From Tistrella mobilis (GTDB lineage Bacteria; Pseudomonadota; Alphaproteobacteria; Tistrellales; Tistrellaceae), in the NCBI RefSeq assembly GCF_039634785.1, contig NZ_JBBIAB010000023.1:1-64000 (forward strand): a stretch of 64,000 nucleotides of DNA, read 5' to 3'. The translations under genes were made by a program, and so were the position numbers. Shown here in pieces: positions 34,827 through 43,616 of this stretch. Positions within the stretch are counted from its first letter, which is position 1, and each line of letters begins with the position of its first letter. The notes under the pieces are model-generated. The model was not told the DNA's origin. It ran no database searches and worked only from the letters and a program-made list of their open reading frames with translations.

Positions 34827-36275
34827 ATGGCCCCGGCTGGTGACGCATCCCGCCACGGAAGCGGTGACGGCATCTTCGACGTCGCGATCATCGGCGCCGG
34901 GGTGATCGGCTGCGCGCTTGCCCGCCGCTTCACGCTGGCAGGCGCCCGGGTGGTGCTGATCGAAAAGGCGGCCGATGTGCTCGACGGCGCGTCGAAGGGC
35001 AACAGCGCCATCCTGCATACCGGCTTCGACGCCCCGCCCGGATCGGTAGAGGCGGCCTGCATCGCCGAAGGCTATCGGGAGTATCTGGAAATCCGCGCGC
35101 GGCTGAACCTGCCGTTGCTGAAGACCGGCGCCCTGGTCGTGGCCTGGACGGATGAAGAGGCGGCGACCCTGCCCGATCTGATCGCCCAGGCGCGGGCAAA
35201 CGGTGTCGACGATGTCGAGCCGCTGACGGAAGCCGAAGCCCGCCGGCTGGAGCCGGCGCTGGGGCCGGGGGTGCGCGCCGCGTTCCGCGTGCCGCGGGAA
35301 TATGTGATCGACCCCTGGTCCGCCCCCCATGCCTATCTGCGCCAGGCGGTGGAGAACGGCGCCCGGCTGATGACCTCCGCCCCCGTCACCGCCGGGGTGT
35401 TCGACGGCGGCACCTGGTGCCTGGAAACCCCGCGGGGTACCGTGCGGGCCGGGCTGGTGATCAATGCCGCCGGCCTCTGGGGCGACCGGGTGGACGATCT
35501 GCTGACCGGGACCACCGATTTCACCATCCGGCCGCGCAAGGGCCAGTTCGTGGTCTATGACAAGCCGGCGGCGGCCCTTGCCGGCCACATCCTGCTGCCG
35601 GTGCCGAACAAGGTGACCAAGGGCATCGTCGTCTGCCGCACCGCCTTCGGCAATCTGCTGGTCGGCCCCACCGCCGAGGAGCAGGAGGATCGCGAGCGCG
35701 CCGGGCTGGTGCCCGAAACCCTGGAGGCGCTGATCCGCCGCGGCACCGAGATCCTGCCGGCGCTGAAGGATCACGAGGTGACCGCGATCTATGCCGGGCT
35801 GCGCCCCGCCACCGAGTTCAAGGACTACCGGATCCGGGTAGAAGCCGCACGGCGCTATGTCACCGTCGGCGGCATCCGCTCCACGGGGTTGAGTTCGGCA
35901 CTCGGCACCGCCGCCCATGTCCACCGGCTGACGGCCGGCCTGCTGGCGGGCCACCAGGCGATCGCCGATCCGGTCTGGCCGCGCATGCCCATGCTGGCTG
36001 AGCACGAGACCCGCGACTGGCAATGCGCCGGCAATGGCGGCATCGTCTGCCATTGCGAGCGGGTGACCCGGCGCGAGATCGAGGCCGCCCTCGATGGCCC
36101 GACCGGCGCCCGCAGCCTGGCGGGGCTGAAGCGGCGCACCCGCGTGACCATGGGGCGCTGCCAGGGTTTCTATTGTTCCGAGGCCCTGGCCGCCATTACC
36201 GCCGGGCGGCTGGCGGTACCGATGACGGCCGATCCGACGACCGCCCCACCGGCAGCTGCGGGAGGCGAGGCATGA
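34827..36275 (+). CDS. GlpA-like FAD-dependent dehydrogenase with C-terminal [2Fe-2S] domain
   Basis: A 482-residue flavoprotein of the DAO/glycerol-3-phosphate dehydrogenase class. The FAD Rossmann motif is IIGAGVIGCALARRF with the downstream acidic residue in LIEKAADV. GNSAILHTGFDAPPGS is typical of GlpA and L-2-hydroxyglutarate-oxidase relatives. INAAGLWGDRVD and GGIRSTGLSSALGTA close the fold. The last roughly 80 residues are a BFD-like cluster domain with Cys in VCHCERVTRREIE and MGRCQGFYC. It starts a four-base-overlapping operon with a second flavoprotein and an FGGY kinase, so it probably oxidises a phosphorylated polyol such as glycerol-3-phosphate. Confidence 0.85.
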   Translation: MAPAGDASRHGSGDGIFDVAIIGAGVIGCALARRFTLAGARVVLIEKAADVLDGASKGNSAILHTGFDAPPGSVEAACIAEGYREYLEIRARLNLPLLKTGALVVAWTDEEAATLPDLIAQARANGVDDVEPLTEAEARRLEPALGPGVRAAFRVPREYVIDPWSAPHAYLRQAVENGARLMTSAPVTAGVFDGGTWCLETPRGTVRAGLVINAAGLWGDRVDDLLTGTTDFTIRPRKGQFVVYDKPAAALAGHILLPVPNKVTKGIVVCRTAFGNLLVGPTAEEQEDRERAGLVPETLEALIRRGTEILPALKDHEVTAIYAGLRPATEFKDYRIRVEAARRYVTVGGIRSTGLSSALGTAAHVHRLTAGLLAGHQAIADPVWPRMPMLAEHETRDWQCAGNGGIVCHCERVTRREIEAALDGPTGARSLAGLKRRTRVTMGRCQGFYCSEALAAITAGRLAVPMTADPTTAPPAAAGGEA

Positions 36276-37525
36276 CCGCGGAGCATTGGGATGTGGTGGT
36301 GATCGGCGCGGGCCCGGCCGGGCTCGCCGCCGCGACCGAGCTGCGCCGCCAGGGCGTCGACCGGGTGCTGGTGCTGGACCGCGAGGCCGAGGCCGGCGGC
36401 ATTCCGCGCCATTGCGCCCATTCCCCCTTCGGCCTGCGCGAATTCCGCCGGCTGCTGACCGGTCCCGCCTATGCCCGCCGGCTGGTGGGCACCGCCGCAG
36501 CCGCCGGGGTCGCGATCCGCACCCGCACCACCGTGGTCGCGATCCGCCCGGGCTCCGCTCCGGGCTCCGGCCCTGAACTTGATGTGTCCACGCCCGAGGC
36601 GGGGCTGGGGGTGATCTGCGCCCGGCGCGTGCTGGTGGCAACCGGCGTGCGCGAGACCAGCCGCGCCCAGCGGCTGATCGGCGGCACGAAGCCCGGCGGC
36701 GTGCTCTCGACCGGCGCACTTCAGGGGCTGGTGCACCTGGACCATCTGAAACCCTTCAGCCGACCGGTGGTGCTGGGCACCGAACTGGTCTCGTTCTCGG
36801 CCCTGATCACCTGCGTCCAGGCGGGCATCCGGCCGGTGGCGATGATCGAGCCCGGCCAGGGCACTGTCGCCCGCTGGCCGGCCGGCCTGCTGCCACGGCT
36901 GCTCGGGGTGAAACTGTTGACCGGGTCCGCGCTTCGGACCATCGAGGGGCGGGACAGGGTCACCGCCGTCACCCTGCGCGATGCCGACGGCGCCGAGCGG
37001 GTGATCGAAACCGACGGCGTCGTCGTGACCGGCGGCTTCCGGCCCGAGGCGACGCTGTTCGCCGGCAGCCATCTGGAGCGCGATCCCCGGACCGGCGGCC
37101 CGGTGATCGACGAATTCGGCCGCTGCTCGGACCCGACCGTCTTTGCCGCCGGCAATCTGCTGCGCCCGGTGGAAACCGCGGGCTGGAGCTGGAAAGAGGG
37201 CCGCCGCACCGGCCGGGCGATCGCGCTCGATCTGGCCGGCCGGCTGCCTGCGGCCGGCGGGCTTGCGGTGGTCGTTGCGGGGGCGCCGCTCTGTTTCGCC
37301 CTGCCGCAGCTGATCGCCGGGGGCAGGCCGGGCCTGCGTGTCCACGACCATATTCAGTTCCGGGTCGACAGCCGGGTGGCGGGACGGCTGGTCCTGACCG
37401 ATGATGGGCGGGAGATCTGGTCGCAGCGCCTGCGCAGCCGGCCGGAACGGCGGATCCTGGTGCCGATCGACGCCCTGCCGGCGGTGCGGTCGGGCCGTTA
37501 CACCTTCGGCTGGGACGCGCGGTGA
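36272..37525 (+). CDS. NAD(P)/FAD-dependent oxidoreductase (HcnB/opine-oxidase-like)
   Basis: A 417-residue two-dinucleotide-binding flavoprotein. The N-terminal FAD loop is VVIGAGPAGLAAATELRR. PRHCAHSPFGLREF follows. The second Rossmann region is around RPVVLGTELVSFSALITC. FAAGNLLRPVETAGWSWKEG contains the FAD-binding Asn/Ala motif seen in opine-oxidase and HcnB relatives. The final roughly 70 residues are beta-rich. It overlaps the GlpA-like gene by four bases and likely accepts its electrons or reduces its partner. Comparable flavoprotein pairs sit with glpK in some anaerobes (recalled from general knowledge). A GlpC or DUF1667 partner is absent here. Confidence 0.78.
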   Translation: MTAEHWDVVVIGAGPAGLAAATELRRQGVDRVLVLDREAEAGGIPRHCAHSPFGLREFRRLLTGPAYARRLVGTAAAAGVAIRTRTTVVAIRPGSAPGSGPELDVSTPEAGLGVICARRVLVATGVRETSRAQRLIGGTKPGGVLSTGALQGLVHLDHLKPFSRPVVLGTELVSFSALITCVQAGIRPVAMIEPGQGTVARWPAGLLPRLLGVKLLTGSALRTIEGRDRVTAVTLRDADGAERVIETDGVVVTGGFRPEATLFAGSHLERDPRTGGPVIDEFGRCSDPTVFAAGNLLRPVETAGWSWKEGRRTGRAIALDLAGRLPAAGGLAVVVAGAPLCFALPQLIAGGRPGLRVHDHIQFRVDSRVAGRLVLTDDGREIWSQRLRSRPERRILVPIDALPAVRSGRYTFGWDAR

Positions 37526-38952
37526 TGACCATCCTTGCCATCGACCAGGGCACCACCACCACCCGCGCCGTGCTGGTCGGGCCCGATGGCGGCACCCGGA
37601 TCGTGGCGAGCCTGCCCCATCGCCAGATCCACCCGGCCCCCGGCCATGTCGAGCACGACCCGGAAGAGCTGATCCGGAACCTCCGCAGTTGCCTGGATGC
37701 GGCCCGGGCGGCGGGCGCGCCGCTTGCGGTCGGCATCGACAATCAGGGGGAAAGCTGCCTCGCCTGGGATGCGGCGACCGGCGAGGCCATCTCTCCGGTG
37801 CTGGTCTGGCAGGATGACCGGACCCGCGACGTCGTTGACCGGCTGCGCGCCGACGGGGCCGAGGATATGGTGCTGGCGCGGGCCGGCCTGCCGCTCGACC
37901 CCTATTTCTCGGCCTCCAAGCTTGCCTGGATCCTGCGCGAGGTCCCCGCCGCGCGGCGGATGGCGGGGCAGGGGCGGCTCAGGCTCGGCACCACCGATGC
38001 CTTCTTCCGCGACCGGCTGACCGGGCGGTTCGAAACCGACGTCACCACCGCCTCGCGCACCGCGCTCATGAACCTCGACAGCTGCGACTGGGACCCTGAT
38101 CTGTGCCGGCTGTTCGGCGTGCCGATCGAGGCGCTGCCGCCGATCGGCCCCAGCACCGGCGATTTCGGCACTCTGGCCGGCACCGGCCTTCGCCTGACCG
38201 CAAGCCTGGTCGACCAGCAGGCCTCGCTCTACGGCCATGGCTGCCGGCAGGCGGGCGACGGCAAAATCACCTTCGGCACCGGCGGCTTCGCCCTGGTCGT
38301 GACCGACCGGCGGATGGCGGCCGGCCGTGACGGGCCCTTGCCCACCATCGCCTGGCAGAAGGCGGGGGAGGCGCCGGTCCATGCGCTGGAAGGCGGGGTC
38401 TATTGTGCCGCCTCGGCGGTCAACTGGGCCCTGGGGCTGGGGCTGTTTGCCGGCCATGACGATATCGGCGCCTTCGACGGCGCCCCGGCCACGCTCGACG
38501 GGCCGGTCTTCGTGCCGGCGCTGGCGGGGCTCGCCTGCCCGCATTGGGACCGGCGGGCCCGCGGCGCCTGGCTGGGGCTTGGTCTCGATACCGGGCCGCG
38601 CCGGATGATGCAGGCGCTGCTGGAAGGGGTCGCCCTCAGCATGGCCGGGGTGGTGGCGGTGATCGCCCGGCATCAGCCGCTCACCGACCCGATCCCGATC
38701 GATGGCGGCATGGCCGCCAATGGCTATTTCTGCCGGATGCTGGCCGATTGCCTGGACCGGCCGGTGATCGTCTCCGACGAGCCGGAGCTGACCGCGGTCG
38801 GCACCGCAGCCCTGGCCGCCGGGGTGGCGGGGGTGACGGTCGGCACCCCGCGCCGCGGCCGGAGGATCGACCCCCGGCCGCTGCCGCCCGGCCTGCGCGC
38901 ACGCTTCGATGCGGCGCGTGCGGCGGTTCAGGCCTTCGCCGCCGCCGGCTGA
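37525..38952 (+). CDS. glpK: FGGY-family carbohydrate kinase, glycerol kinase-like
   Basis: A 475-residue kinase whose N-terminus LAIDQGTTTTRAVLVGPDGG and GIDNQGESCLAWDAATGEAI fit glycerol kinase. WQDDRTRDV, GTTDAFFRDRLTGRFETDVT, DQQASLYGHGC, ITFGTGGFALV and IDGGMAANGYFCRMLADCLD follow in family order. The start is ATG at 37525, overlapping the previous stop. A GTG one codon earlier is also possible. The identity within FGGY (glycerol versus another polyol) is inferred from the DQGTTT start and the GlpA-like neighbour. Some differences from canonical GlpK (NQGES for NQRET) leave the substrate open. Confidence 0.8.
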   Translation: MTILAIDQGTTTTRAVLVGPDGGTRIVASLPHRQIHPAPGHVEHDPEELIRNLRSCLDAARAAGAPLAVGIDNQGESCLAWDAATGEAISPVLVWQDDRTRDVVDRLRADGAEDMVLARAGLPLDPYFSASKLAWILREVPAARRMAGQGRLRLGTTDAFFRDRLTGRFETDVTTASRTALMNLDSCDWDPDLCRLFGVPIEALPPIGPSTGDFGTLAGTGLRLTASLVDQQASLYGHGCRQAGDGKITFGTGGFALVVTDRRMAAGRDGPLPTIAWQKAGEAPVHALEGGVYCAASAVNWALGLGLFAGHDDIGAFDGAPATLDGPVFVPALAGLACPHWDRRARGAWLGLGLDTGPRRMMQALLEGVALSMAGVVAVIARHQPLTDPIPIDGGMAANGYFCRMLADCLDRPVIVSDEPELTAVGTAALAAGVAGVTVGTPRRGRRIDPRPLPPGLRARFDAARAAVQAFAAAG

Positions 38953-39803
38953 CCGCGGCCGAAGACCAGCCCGACCCCACCCAGGATCGCCGCCATGCCG
39001 CAAAGGGCGAGCGGGGCCGGCACCGTGCCGAAGACCGCGAAATCGAGCAGCACGGTCCCGGCCGGCACCAGATAGAACAGGCTGGTGACGTTGACGAGAT
39101 CACCGGCCCGGATCAGCCGGTAGAACAGCAGCTGGGCGCCGACCGAGATCACCAGGGCCAGCCAGAGCAGTGGCAATGCCGCCGCCGGCACCGGATCGAA
39201 CCGCACCGCCTCGCCCGGCAGCGCCAGGAGACAGAGGCCGAGGGCCGCAAGATATTGCACCGGCATGGCCGCGAGCGGATCGATGGCGGAACGCTTCTGA
39301 AGCAGGGCGCCTGCGGTCATCGAGACCAGGGCCGCGAGGGCGAGGGCGGCACCCGCCGGGGTGAGCGTCGCGGCGGCGAGGCTCTGCCAGACCACGGCGA
39401 CGAGCCCCGCAAGTGCCAGGGCAAGGCCCGCGATCCGCCGCGGGCTGCGCGCCCCCCCGGTCATCACCAGGGTCAGCACCGGCTGCAACCCCATGACGGT
39501 GGCGACGGCACCGGGCGTCATGCCCTGATCCATCGCCGCCATGTAGCAGACGGCATAGGCGCCGACCAGCAGCAGGCCGGTGGCAAGCAGGCGCGGCCAG
39601 GCCCGGAACCGCGGCCAGCGCTGCCCCTGAAGGCGCAGGATCACCGCGATGGCGAGCAGGGCCAGCGCAAAGCGCAGGCTGAGGAAGGCAAGCGGGCTCG
39701 CATGATCGAGCCCGAGCCGGATGAAGATGGCGCCGCTGCTCCACAGGCAGACGAACGCCGCCGTCGGGCCGAAACGGCCCGCGGCACGAAGGAAACCGGT
39801 CAT
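38928..39803 (-). CDS. DMT-superfamily (EamA) transporter
   Basis: A 291-residue membrane protein with ten predicted hydrophobic segments in two EamA repeats. The first begins FVCLWSSGAIFIRLGL and includes FLSLRFALALLAIAVILRL. The second includes LVSMTAGALLQKRSA and ends with VNVTSLFYLVPAGTVLLDFA and GGVGLVFGRG. These proteins export metabolites or amino acids, but the substrate is unknown. It overlaps the convergent kinase gene by 25 bases. Confidence 0.88.
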   Translation of the reverse strand: MTGFLRAAGRFGPTAAFVCLWSSGAIFIRLGLDHASPLAFLSLRFALALLAIAVILRLQGQRWPRFRAWPRLLATGLLLVGAYAVCYMAAMDQGMTPGAVATVMGLQPVLTLVMTGGARSPRRIAGLALALAGLVAVVWQSLAAATLTPAGAALALAALVSMTAGALLQKRSAIDPLAAMPVQYLAALGLCLLALPGEAVRFDPVPAAALPLLWLALVISVGAQLLFYRLIRAGDLVNVTSLFYLVPAGTVLLDFAVFGTVPAPLALCGMAAILGGVGLVFGRGQPAAAKA

Positions 39804-40115
39804 CGGATCTGGAAAAAACCGTCTTTGCCGGATGTCACGACAACCCTGCCGGCCCGGCCTGCATCAACGTGCAGCCGGGGGCGACCCGGGCGGATGGCTC
39901 AGGATCTGGCGGGCAGGGTCGTGAAAGGGGCGGCCGCCGGTCAGGCGGCGGCGCGGCCGGCGGGCGGCGGCGGGGTGCCGGCCCGGGCAATGGCCGGCGG
40001 GGGGACGACACAGGACATCATGTGCGGCACCATGGCGGTCATGATCGGTCGCCCCCTGGACGGTTGCAGGATCGGGTGAAGTATCGGCCGAGTATGGCGG
40101 CGCGCGGGCCGCGCA
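39804..40115. other. 312-base gap with no supported gene
   Basis: The stretch between the DMT and CitE-like genes is GC-rich and low in coding signal. A 61-codon plus-strand frame (39894-40079, MAQDLAGRVVKGAAAG...) is open but has no ribosome-binding site or family likeness. I see no clear promoter or repeat. The region lies upstream of the DMT gene and may carry its promoter. Confidence 0.4.
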
Positions 40116-40994
40116 TCAACCCCGTTGCGCGGCTTCCCAGGTGTTGACGATCCGGGTCATGCTGCGCAGCACCGGCTTTTCGATCAGCTTGCCGTCGACC
40201 ACCAGCAGCCCGCTATCGGCGGCGGCGAAGGCATCCAGCACCTTGCGGGCATGGGCGACGGTGGCGTCGTCGGGGGTGAAGACCCGGTTGATATGCGGGA
40301 TCTGCTTCGGATGGATGGTGCCCTTGCCCGAGAAGCCGAGTTCGGCCGCGGCCTCGGCCTCGCGGATCATGCCGGCCTCGTCTTCCAGGTCGAGCCAGGG
40401 CACGTCGATCACGTCGACACCGGCCGTGGCCGCGGCGTGGACGACGCGTGAGCGGGCATAGAGCAGGGCGTTCCAGACATTGCGGCAGCGCAGATCGGCG
40501 GCCATGTCGACGCCGCCGAAGAACAGCGCCTCGATCCGGTCGCTGGATGTCGCGATCTCGACCGCGGCTTCCAGGCCCTCATTGGTCTCGATGATCACAT
40601 GCAGCCGGGTGGGGCGCTGGTAGTCGTCCAGCAGGTCGGCAAGGTTGCGGACCTCTTCCGGCCCCTTCACCTTGGGCAGCATCACGGCCGGCGCCGGGTG
40701 TTCCGCCTCGATCAGCGCCTTGACGTCGGCCATGCCTTCGGGCGTGCGCAGGCAGTTGATGCGGATCATCCGCTCCACCCGCTGGTCGCCTTCGGTGACC
40801 GGCACATAGGCGAAGGCCTTGTCGCGCGCCTCGGCCTTGTCCTTCGGCGCCACCGCATCCTCAAGATCGACGCAGACGATATCGGTGCCCGAGGCCAGCG
40901 CCTTGGGGAACATGTCCGGCCGGGTGCCGGGGGTGAAGATGAAGCTGCGGCGCGACTGGATACGGGCGGGGGGCTGGATACGGGCGGGGGACAT
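40116..40994 (-). CDS. HpcH/HpaI aldolase / citrate lyase beta (CitE-like) protein
   Basis: A 292-residue TIM-barrel enzyme that makes or cleaves beta-hydroxyacyl-CoA or acid bonds. RSFIFTPGTRPDMFPKALAS and VDLEDAVAPKDKAEAR carry the metal-binding Glu/Asp. RINCLRTPEGMADV, PAVMLPKVKG, VIIETNEGLEAAVEIA, FFGGVDMAADL and GFSGKGTIHPKQIPHINRVF follow in CitE order. The free-standing form suggests a malyl- or citramalyl-CoA lyase or a thioesterase such as MCH. The ATG at 40994 has AGGAG five bases upstream; the longer frame is discounted. Confidence 0.9.
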   Translation of the reverse strand: MSPARIQPPARIQSRRSFIFTPGTRPDMFPKALASGTDIVCVDLEDAVAPKDKAEARDKAFAYVPVTEGDQRVERMIRINCLRTPEGMADVKALIEAEHPAPAVMLPKVKGPEEVRNLADLLDDYQRPTRLHVIIETNEGLEAAVEIATSSDRIEALFFGGVDMAADLRCRNVWNALLYARSRVVHAAATAGVDVIDVPWLDLEDEAGMIREAEAAAELGFSGKGTIHPKQIPHINRVFTPDDATVAHARKVLDAFAAADSGLLVVDGKLIEKPVLRSMTRIVNTWEAAQRG

Positions 40995-41095
40995 GGCGGC
41001 TCCTGACGGGATGGTCGGGCGATCATAGGCGCGGGCGCAGACCATCGCAAACCGGCGGTCCGTGAGGTGAACCCTGCGGGCGCCCTGTCCCCCCG

Positions 41096-41725
41096 TCACC
41101 AGACCGGCGGGGTGGTGATCCACAGAATCCGGGTGCGGCCATTGGCGAGGTTGCGGAATTTGTGCGGCGAGGCGCTTTCGAAATGGAAGGCGTCGCCCTC
41201 GCCCAGGCGGTAGACCGCGCCGTCGACATACAGCTCCAGCCGGCCTTCCAGAACCACGCCGCATTCCTCGCCTTCGTGGTTGTAGGCATCCTCGCCCGAT
41301 CCGCCATCGGGGTCGAGGGTCAGCTCCATCACCTGAAGCATGCCCTGGTCGTGGACGGTCAGGAATTCCTTCACCATGCCCTTGTCGCCGAAATCGACCC
41401 GGCGGCGCTGGCCGGCGCGGACGATGCGCCGGGCCTCGTTGTTCGGGTCGCCCTCGCCCCCGCCCAGCAGCTCCAGCACCGGCACGTCCAGAATGGCGCA
41501 GATCGCCCTGAGCGCGCGAACCGAGGGCGAGGAGATCCCGCGCTCGATCTGGCTGAGAAAGCCCACCGAGACATTCGCGGCATCGGCCACCTGTTTCAGC
41601 GACAGCCCCCGTGCCTGACGCGCCCGGCGCACGGCGAGGCCGAGGCTGAGATCATCCTCTTCGGTCAGTGGCTCGACGACGGGCGTCTCTGGGATGGAAG
41701 CCGGAGGCGACTCAGGGGGTGTCAT
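41096..41725 (-). CDS. XRE-family regulator with cupin domain (PuuR-like)
   Basis: A 209-residue one-component regulator. The HTH is LAVRRARQARGLSLKQVADA, then NVSVGFLSQIERGISSPSVR. The C-terminal cupin has YNHEGEECGVVLEGRLELYV, then YRLGEGDAFHFESASPHKFR, as in PuuR. It is divergent from the amino-acid ABC importer and near an amine oxidoreductase, so it probably represses that locus in response to a polyamine or amino acid. Four TTTCA-type motifs in the gap are candidate operators. Confidence 0.9.
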   Translation of the reverse strand: MTPPESPPASIPETPVVEPLTEEDDLSLGLAVRRARQARGLSLKQVADAANVSVGFLSQIERGISSPSVRALRAICAILDVPVLELLGGGEGDPNNEARRIVRAGQRRRVDFGDKGMVKEFLTVHDQGMLQVMELTLDPDGGSGEDAYNHEGEECGVVLEGRLELYVDGAVYRLGEGDAFHFESASPHKFRNLANGRTRILWITTPPVW

Positions 41726-41774
41726 CGGTGGTGGATACCTTCAGGTTCACTCTGTTGAAAGGAGGGCCATATTT

Positions 41775-41903
41775 TTTCACGAATTTCCAGCCCGACCATG
41801 CGTTCCGCAACGCCCCGACCGCCGGTGACCACCGCGGCAGGCGAACGGAATCGCCTGTCGTGCAGGCCTTTTCACGAAAATGAAATCGGCTGACCAATTT
41901 CAT
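41775..41903. promoter_or_regulatory. TTTCACGAA / TTTCAT motif cluster between the XRE-cupin and ABC genes
   Basis: TTTCACGAA occurs at 41775-41783 and 41870-41878. An inverted pair ATGAAAT (41880-41886) and ATTTCAT (41897-41903) sits around a ten-base spacer, and another TTTCAC occurs near 41919. The 357-base gap holds no gene and is AT-rich here. It likely contains divergent promoters and regulator sites. Confidence 0.55.
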
Positions 41904-42082
41904 TGCACCCCTCGATAATTTCACTACCATGAAAATCAGTCAACGCCGAAGCCGATCCGCATCGCAGGGCGGGGGTCTGCGCCACCAGCACGGGACAGCC
42001 GGTGGTGTGGGCGGTCGTCGGGGGGAGCCCGGCGCCGCGGTGCCCTGCGATGGTCGGCAGGACAACGAACAGGGGACATTTC

Positions 42083-42829
42083 ATGAGGCTGAAGACGCTT
42101 GCCGCGGCAATCACGGCACTGGCCATCGGCGCGGTGGCGCCGGCTTTCGCGGCGGAGACGGTGAAGGTGGGCGTGACCACCACGGGCGTGCCCTTCACCT
42201 TCGTCGACACGTCGAGCCAGAAGCCGACCGGCGCGATGGTCGATCTGGCCCAGGCGATCGGGGCCGAGGCGGGGCTTGCCACCGAATTCGAGGTGGTCGC
42301 CTTCTCGGCGCTGATCCCGTCGCTGACCACGGGCAAGATCGACCTGATCTCGGCCGGCATGCTCGCCACCGACAAGCGGCGCGAGGTCGTGGATTTCTCG
42401 GCCCCGGTCTACACCTATGGCGAGGCGATGTTCGTGCCGGCGGACGAGCCGGCGAACTACACGCTCGACGATCTGAAGGGCGCCACCATCGGCGCCCAGG
42501 TCGGCACCACCTTCGCCGACGCGCTCAACGCCCGCGGCACCTTCGGCGAGGTGAAGCTCTATGACAGCATCGCCGACATCATGCGCGACGTGAAACTCGG
42601 CCGGATCAAGGCCGGCTTCGGCGACAAGCCGATCGTGGCCTATCAGATCGCCCAGAACCCCGGGATCGGCCTGCGCCTGGTCGATGGCTATCAGCCGCTG
42701 AAGGCCGGCGACGTGGCGCTCGCGGTCTCGAAGGAGAACCCGGCCCTGCTGGAGAAGGTCAACGCCGCGATCGCGAAGCTGAAGGAGAGCGGCGAGCTTG
42801 CGAAGATCTTCGCAAAATACGGGCTCTGA
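42083..42829 (+). CDS. Polar amino-acid ABC importer, periplasmic binding protein
   Basis: A 248-residue family 3 binding protein with signal peptide MRLKTLAAAITALAIGAVAP to about AFAAETVK. The mature part has GVTTTGVPFTFVDTSSQKPT, GAMVDLAQAIG, LIPSLTTGKIDLISAGMLAT, REVVDFSAPVYTYG and VALAVSKENPALLEKVNAAI, and ends KIFAKYGL. The ligand class is polar amino acids or amines. It begins after a motif-rich gap and is 130 bases ahead of the permease. Confidence 0.92.
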   Translation: MRLKTLAAAITALAIGAVAPAFAAETVKVGVTTTGVPFTFVDTSSQKPTGAMVDLAQAIGAEAGLATEFEVVAFSALIPSLTTGKIDLISAGMLATDKRREVVDFSAPVYTYGEAMFVPADEPANYTLDDLKGATIGAQVGTTFADALNARGTFGEVKLYDSIADIMRDVKLGRIKAGFGDKPIVAYQIAQNPGIGLRLVDGYQPLKAGDVALAVSKENPALLEKVNAAIAKLKESGELAKIFAKYGL

Positions 42830-42959
42830 GCGCCACGTCTTGCGAATTTCTTCACAAACGCGATCCGGACGGGTGTCGGGCGGCGGCCCGGCGCGGGCTT
42901 CCGCCTGACCGCCCACCGCTCGCTCCGGCACCCCGCTCCCCACCACCCAGGGATCTTCG

Positions 42960-43616
42960 ATGAGCGACTTCCTCAGCCGATCCGCCGAATACATGCCGCT
43001 GCTGTTCGAAGGCATGTGGCGGACCGTGGCGGTGACCCTGCTGGCGCTGTGCCTCGCCACCCTGCTCGGGCTGGTCTGGGCGCTGCTGCGGACCTCGGGC
43101 GTCCGGGCCCTGGCGGTGCCGACCCGGATCCTGGTCGAGTTCGTGCGCGGCATCCCGATCCTGGTCATCCTGTTCTACATCTATTTCGTGATGCCCGAGA
43201 TCGGCCTGGATCTCACCGCCTTTCAGGCCGGGGTGATCGGTCTGGCGCTCACCTATTCCTGCTATATCGGCGAGACCTTCCGCGCCGGTATCGAGGCGGT
43301 GGACAAGGGCCAGATCGAGGCTGCGAAATCGATCGGCATGCGCCGGCCGCTGATGATGCGCCGGGTGGTGCTGCCCCAGGCCTTCCGGATCGTCGTGCCG
43401 CCCTATGCCAACAACCTGGTCATGCTGCTGAAGGACAGCTCGCAGGTCTCGGTCATCTCGGTGGCGGAGCTGACCATGCAGGGCAAGATGCTGGCTTCGT
43501 CCACCTTCGACAACATGACGGTCTTCACCCTGGTGGCGCTGCTCTATCTGTGCCTGACCATCCCGCTGAACATGGTCATGCGCCGGGTCGAACTTCGGAT
43601 GGGGAAGGCGCGATGA
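42960..43616 (+). CDS. Polar amino-acid ABC importer permease
   Basis: A 218-residue permease of the HisM/GlnP type. MSDFLSRSAEYMPLLFEGMW is followed by helices TVAVTLLALCLATLLGLVWA and ILVEFVRGIPILVILFYIYF. The EAA loop is QIEAAKSIGMRRPLMMRRVV. It is the only permease of the importer here, so it likely works as a homodimer. It overlaps the ATPase gene by four bases. Confidence 0.93.
   Translation: MSDFLSRSAEYMPLLFEGMWRTVAVTLLALCLATLLGLVWALLRTSGVRALAVPTRILVEFVRGIPILVILFYIYFVMPEIGLDLTAFQAGVIGLALTYSCYIGETFRAGIEAVDKGQIEAAKSIGMRRPLMMRRVVLPQAFRIVVPPYANNLVMLLKDSSQVSVISVAELTMQGKMLASSTFDNMTVFTLVALLYLCLTIPLNMVMRRVELRMGKAR

Noticed and set aside
39894..40079. 61-codon plus-strand ORF in the DMT-CitE gap
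   Set aside because: No ribosome-binding site, low-complexity Gly/Ala content, and no family likeness.
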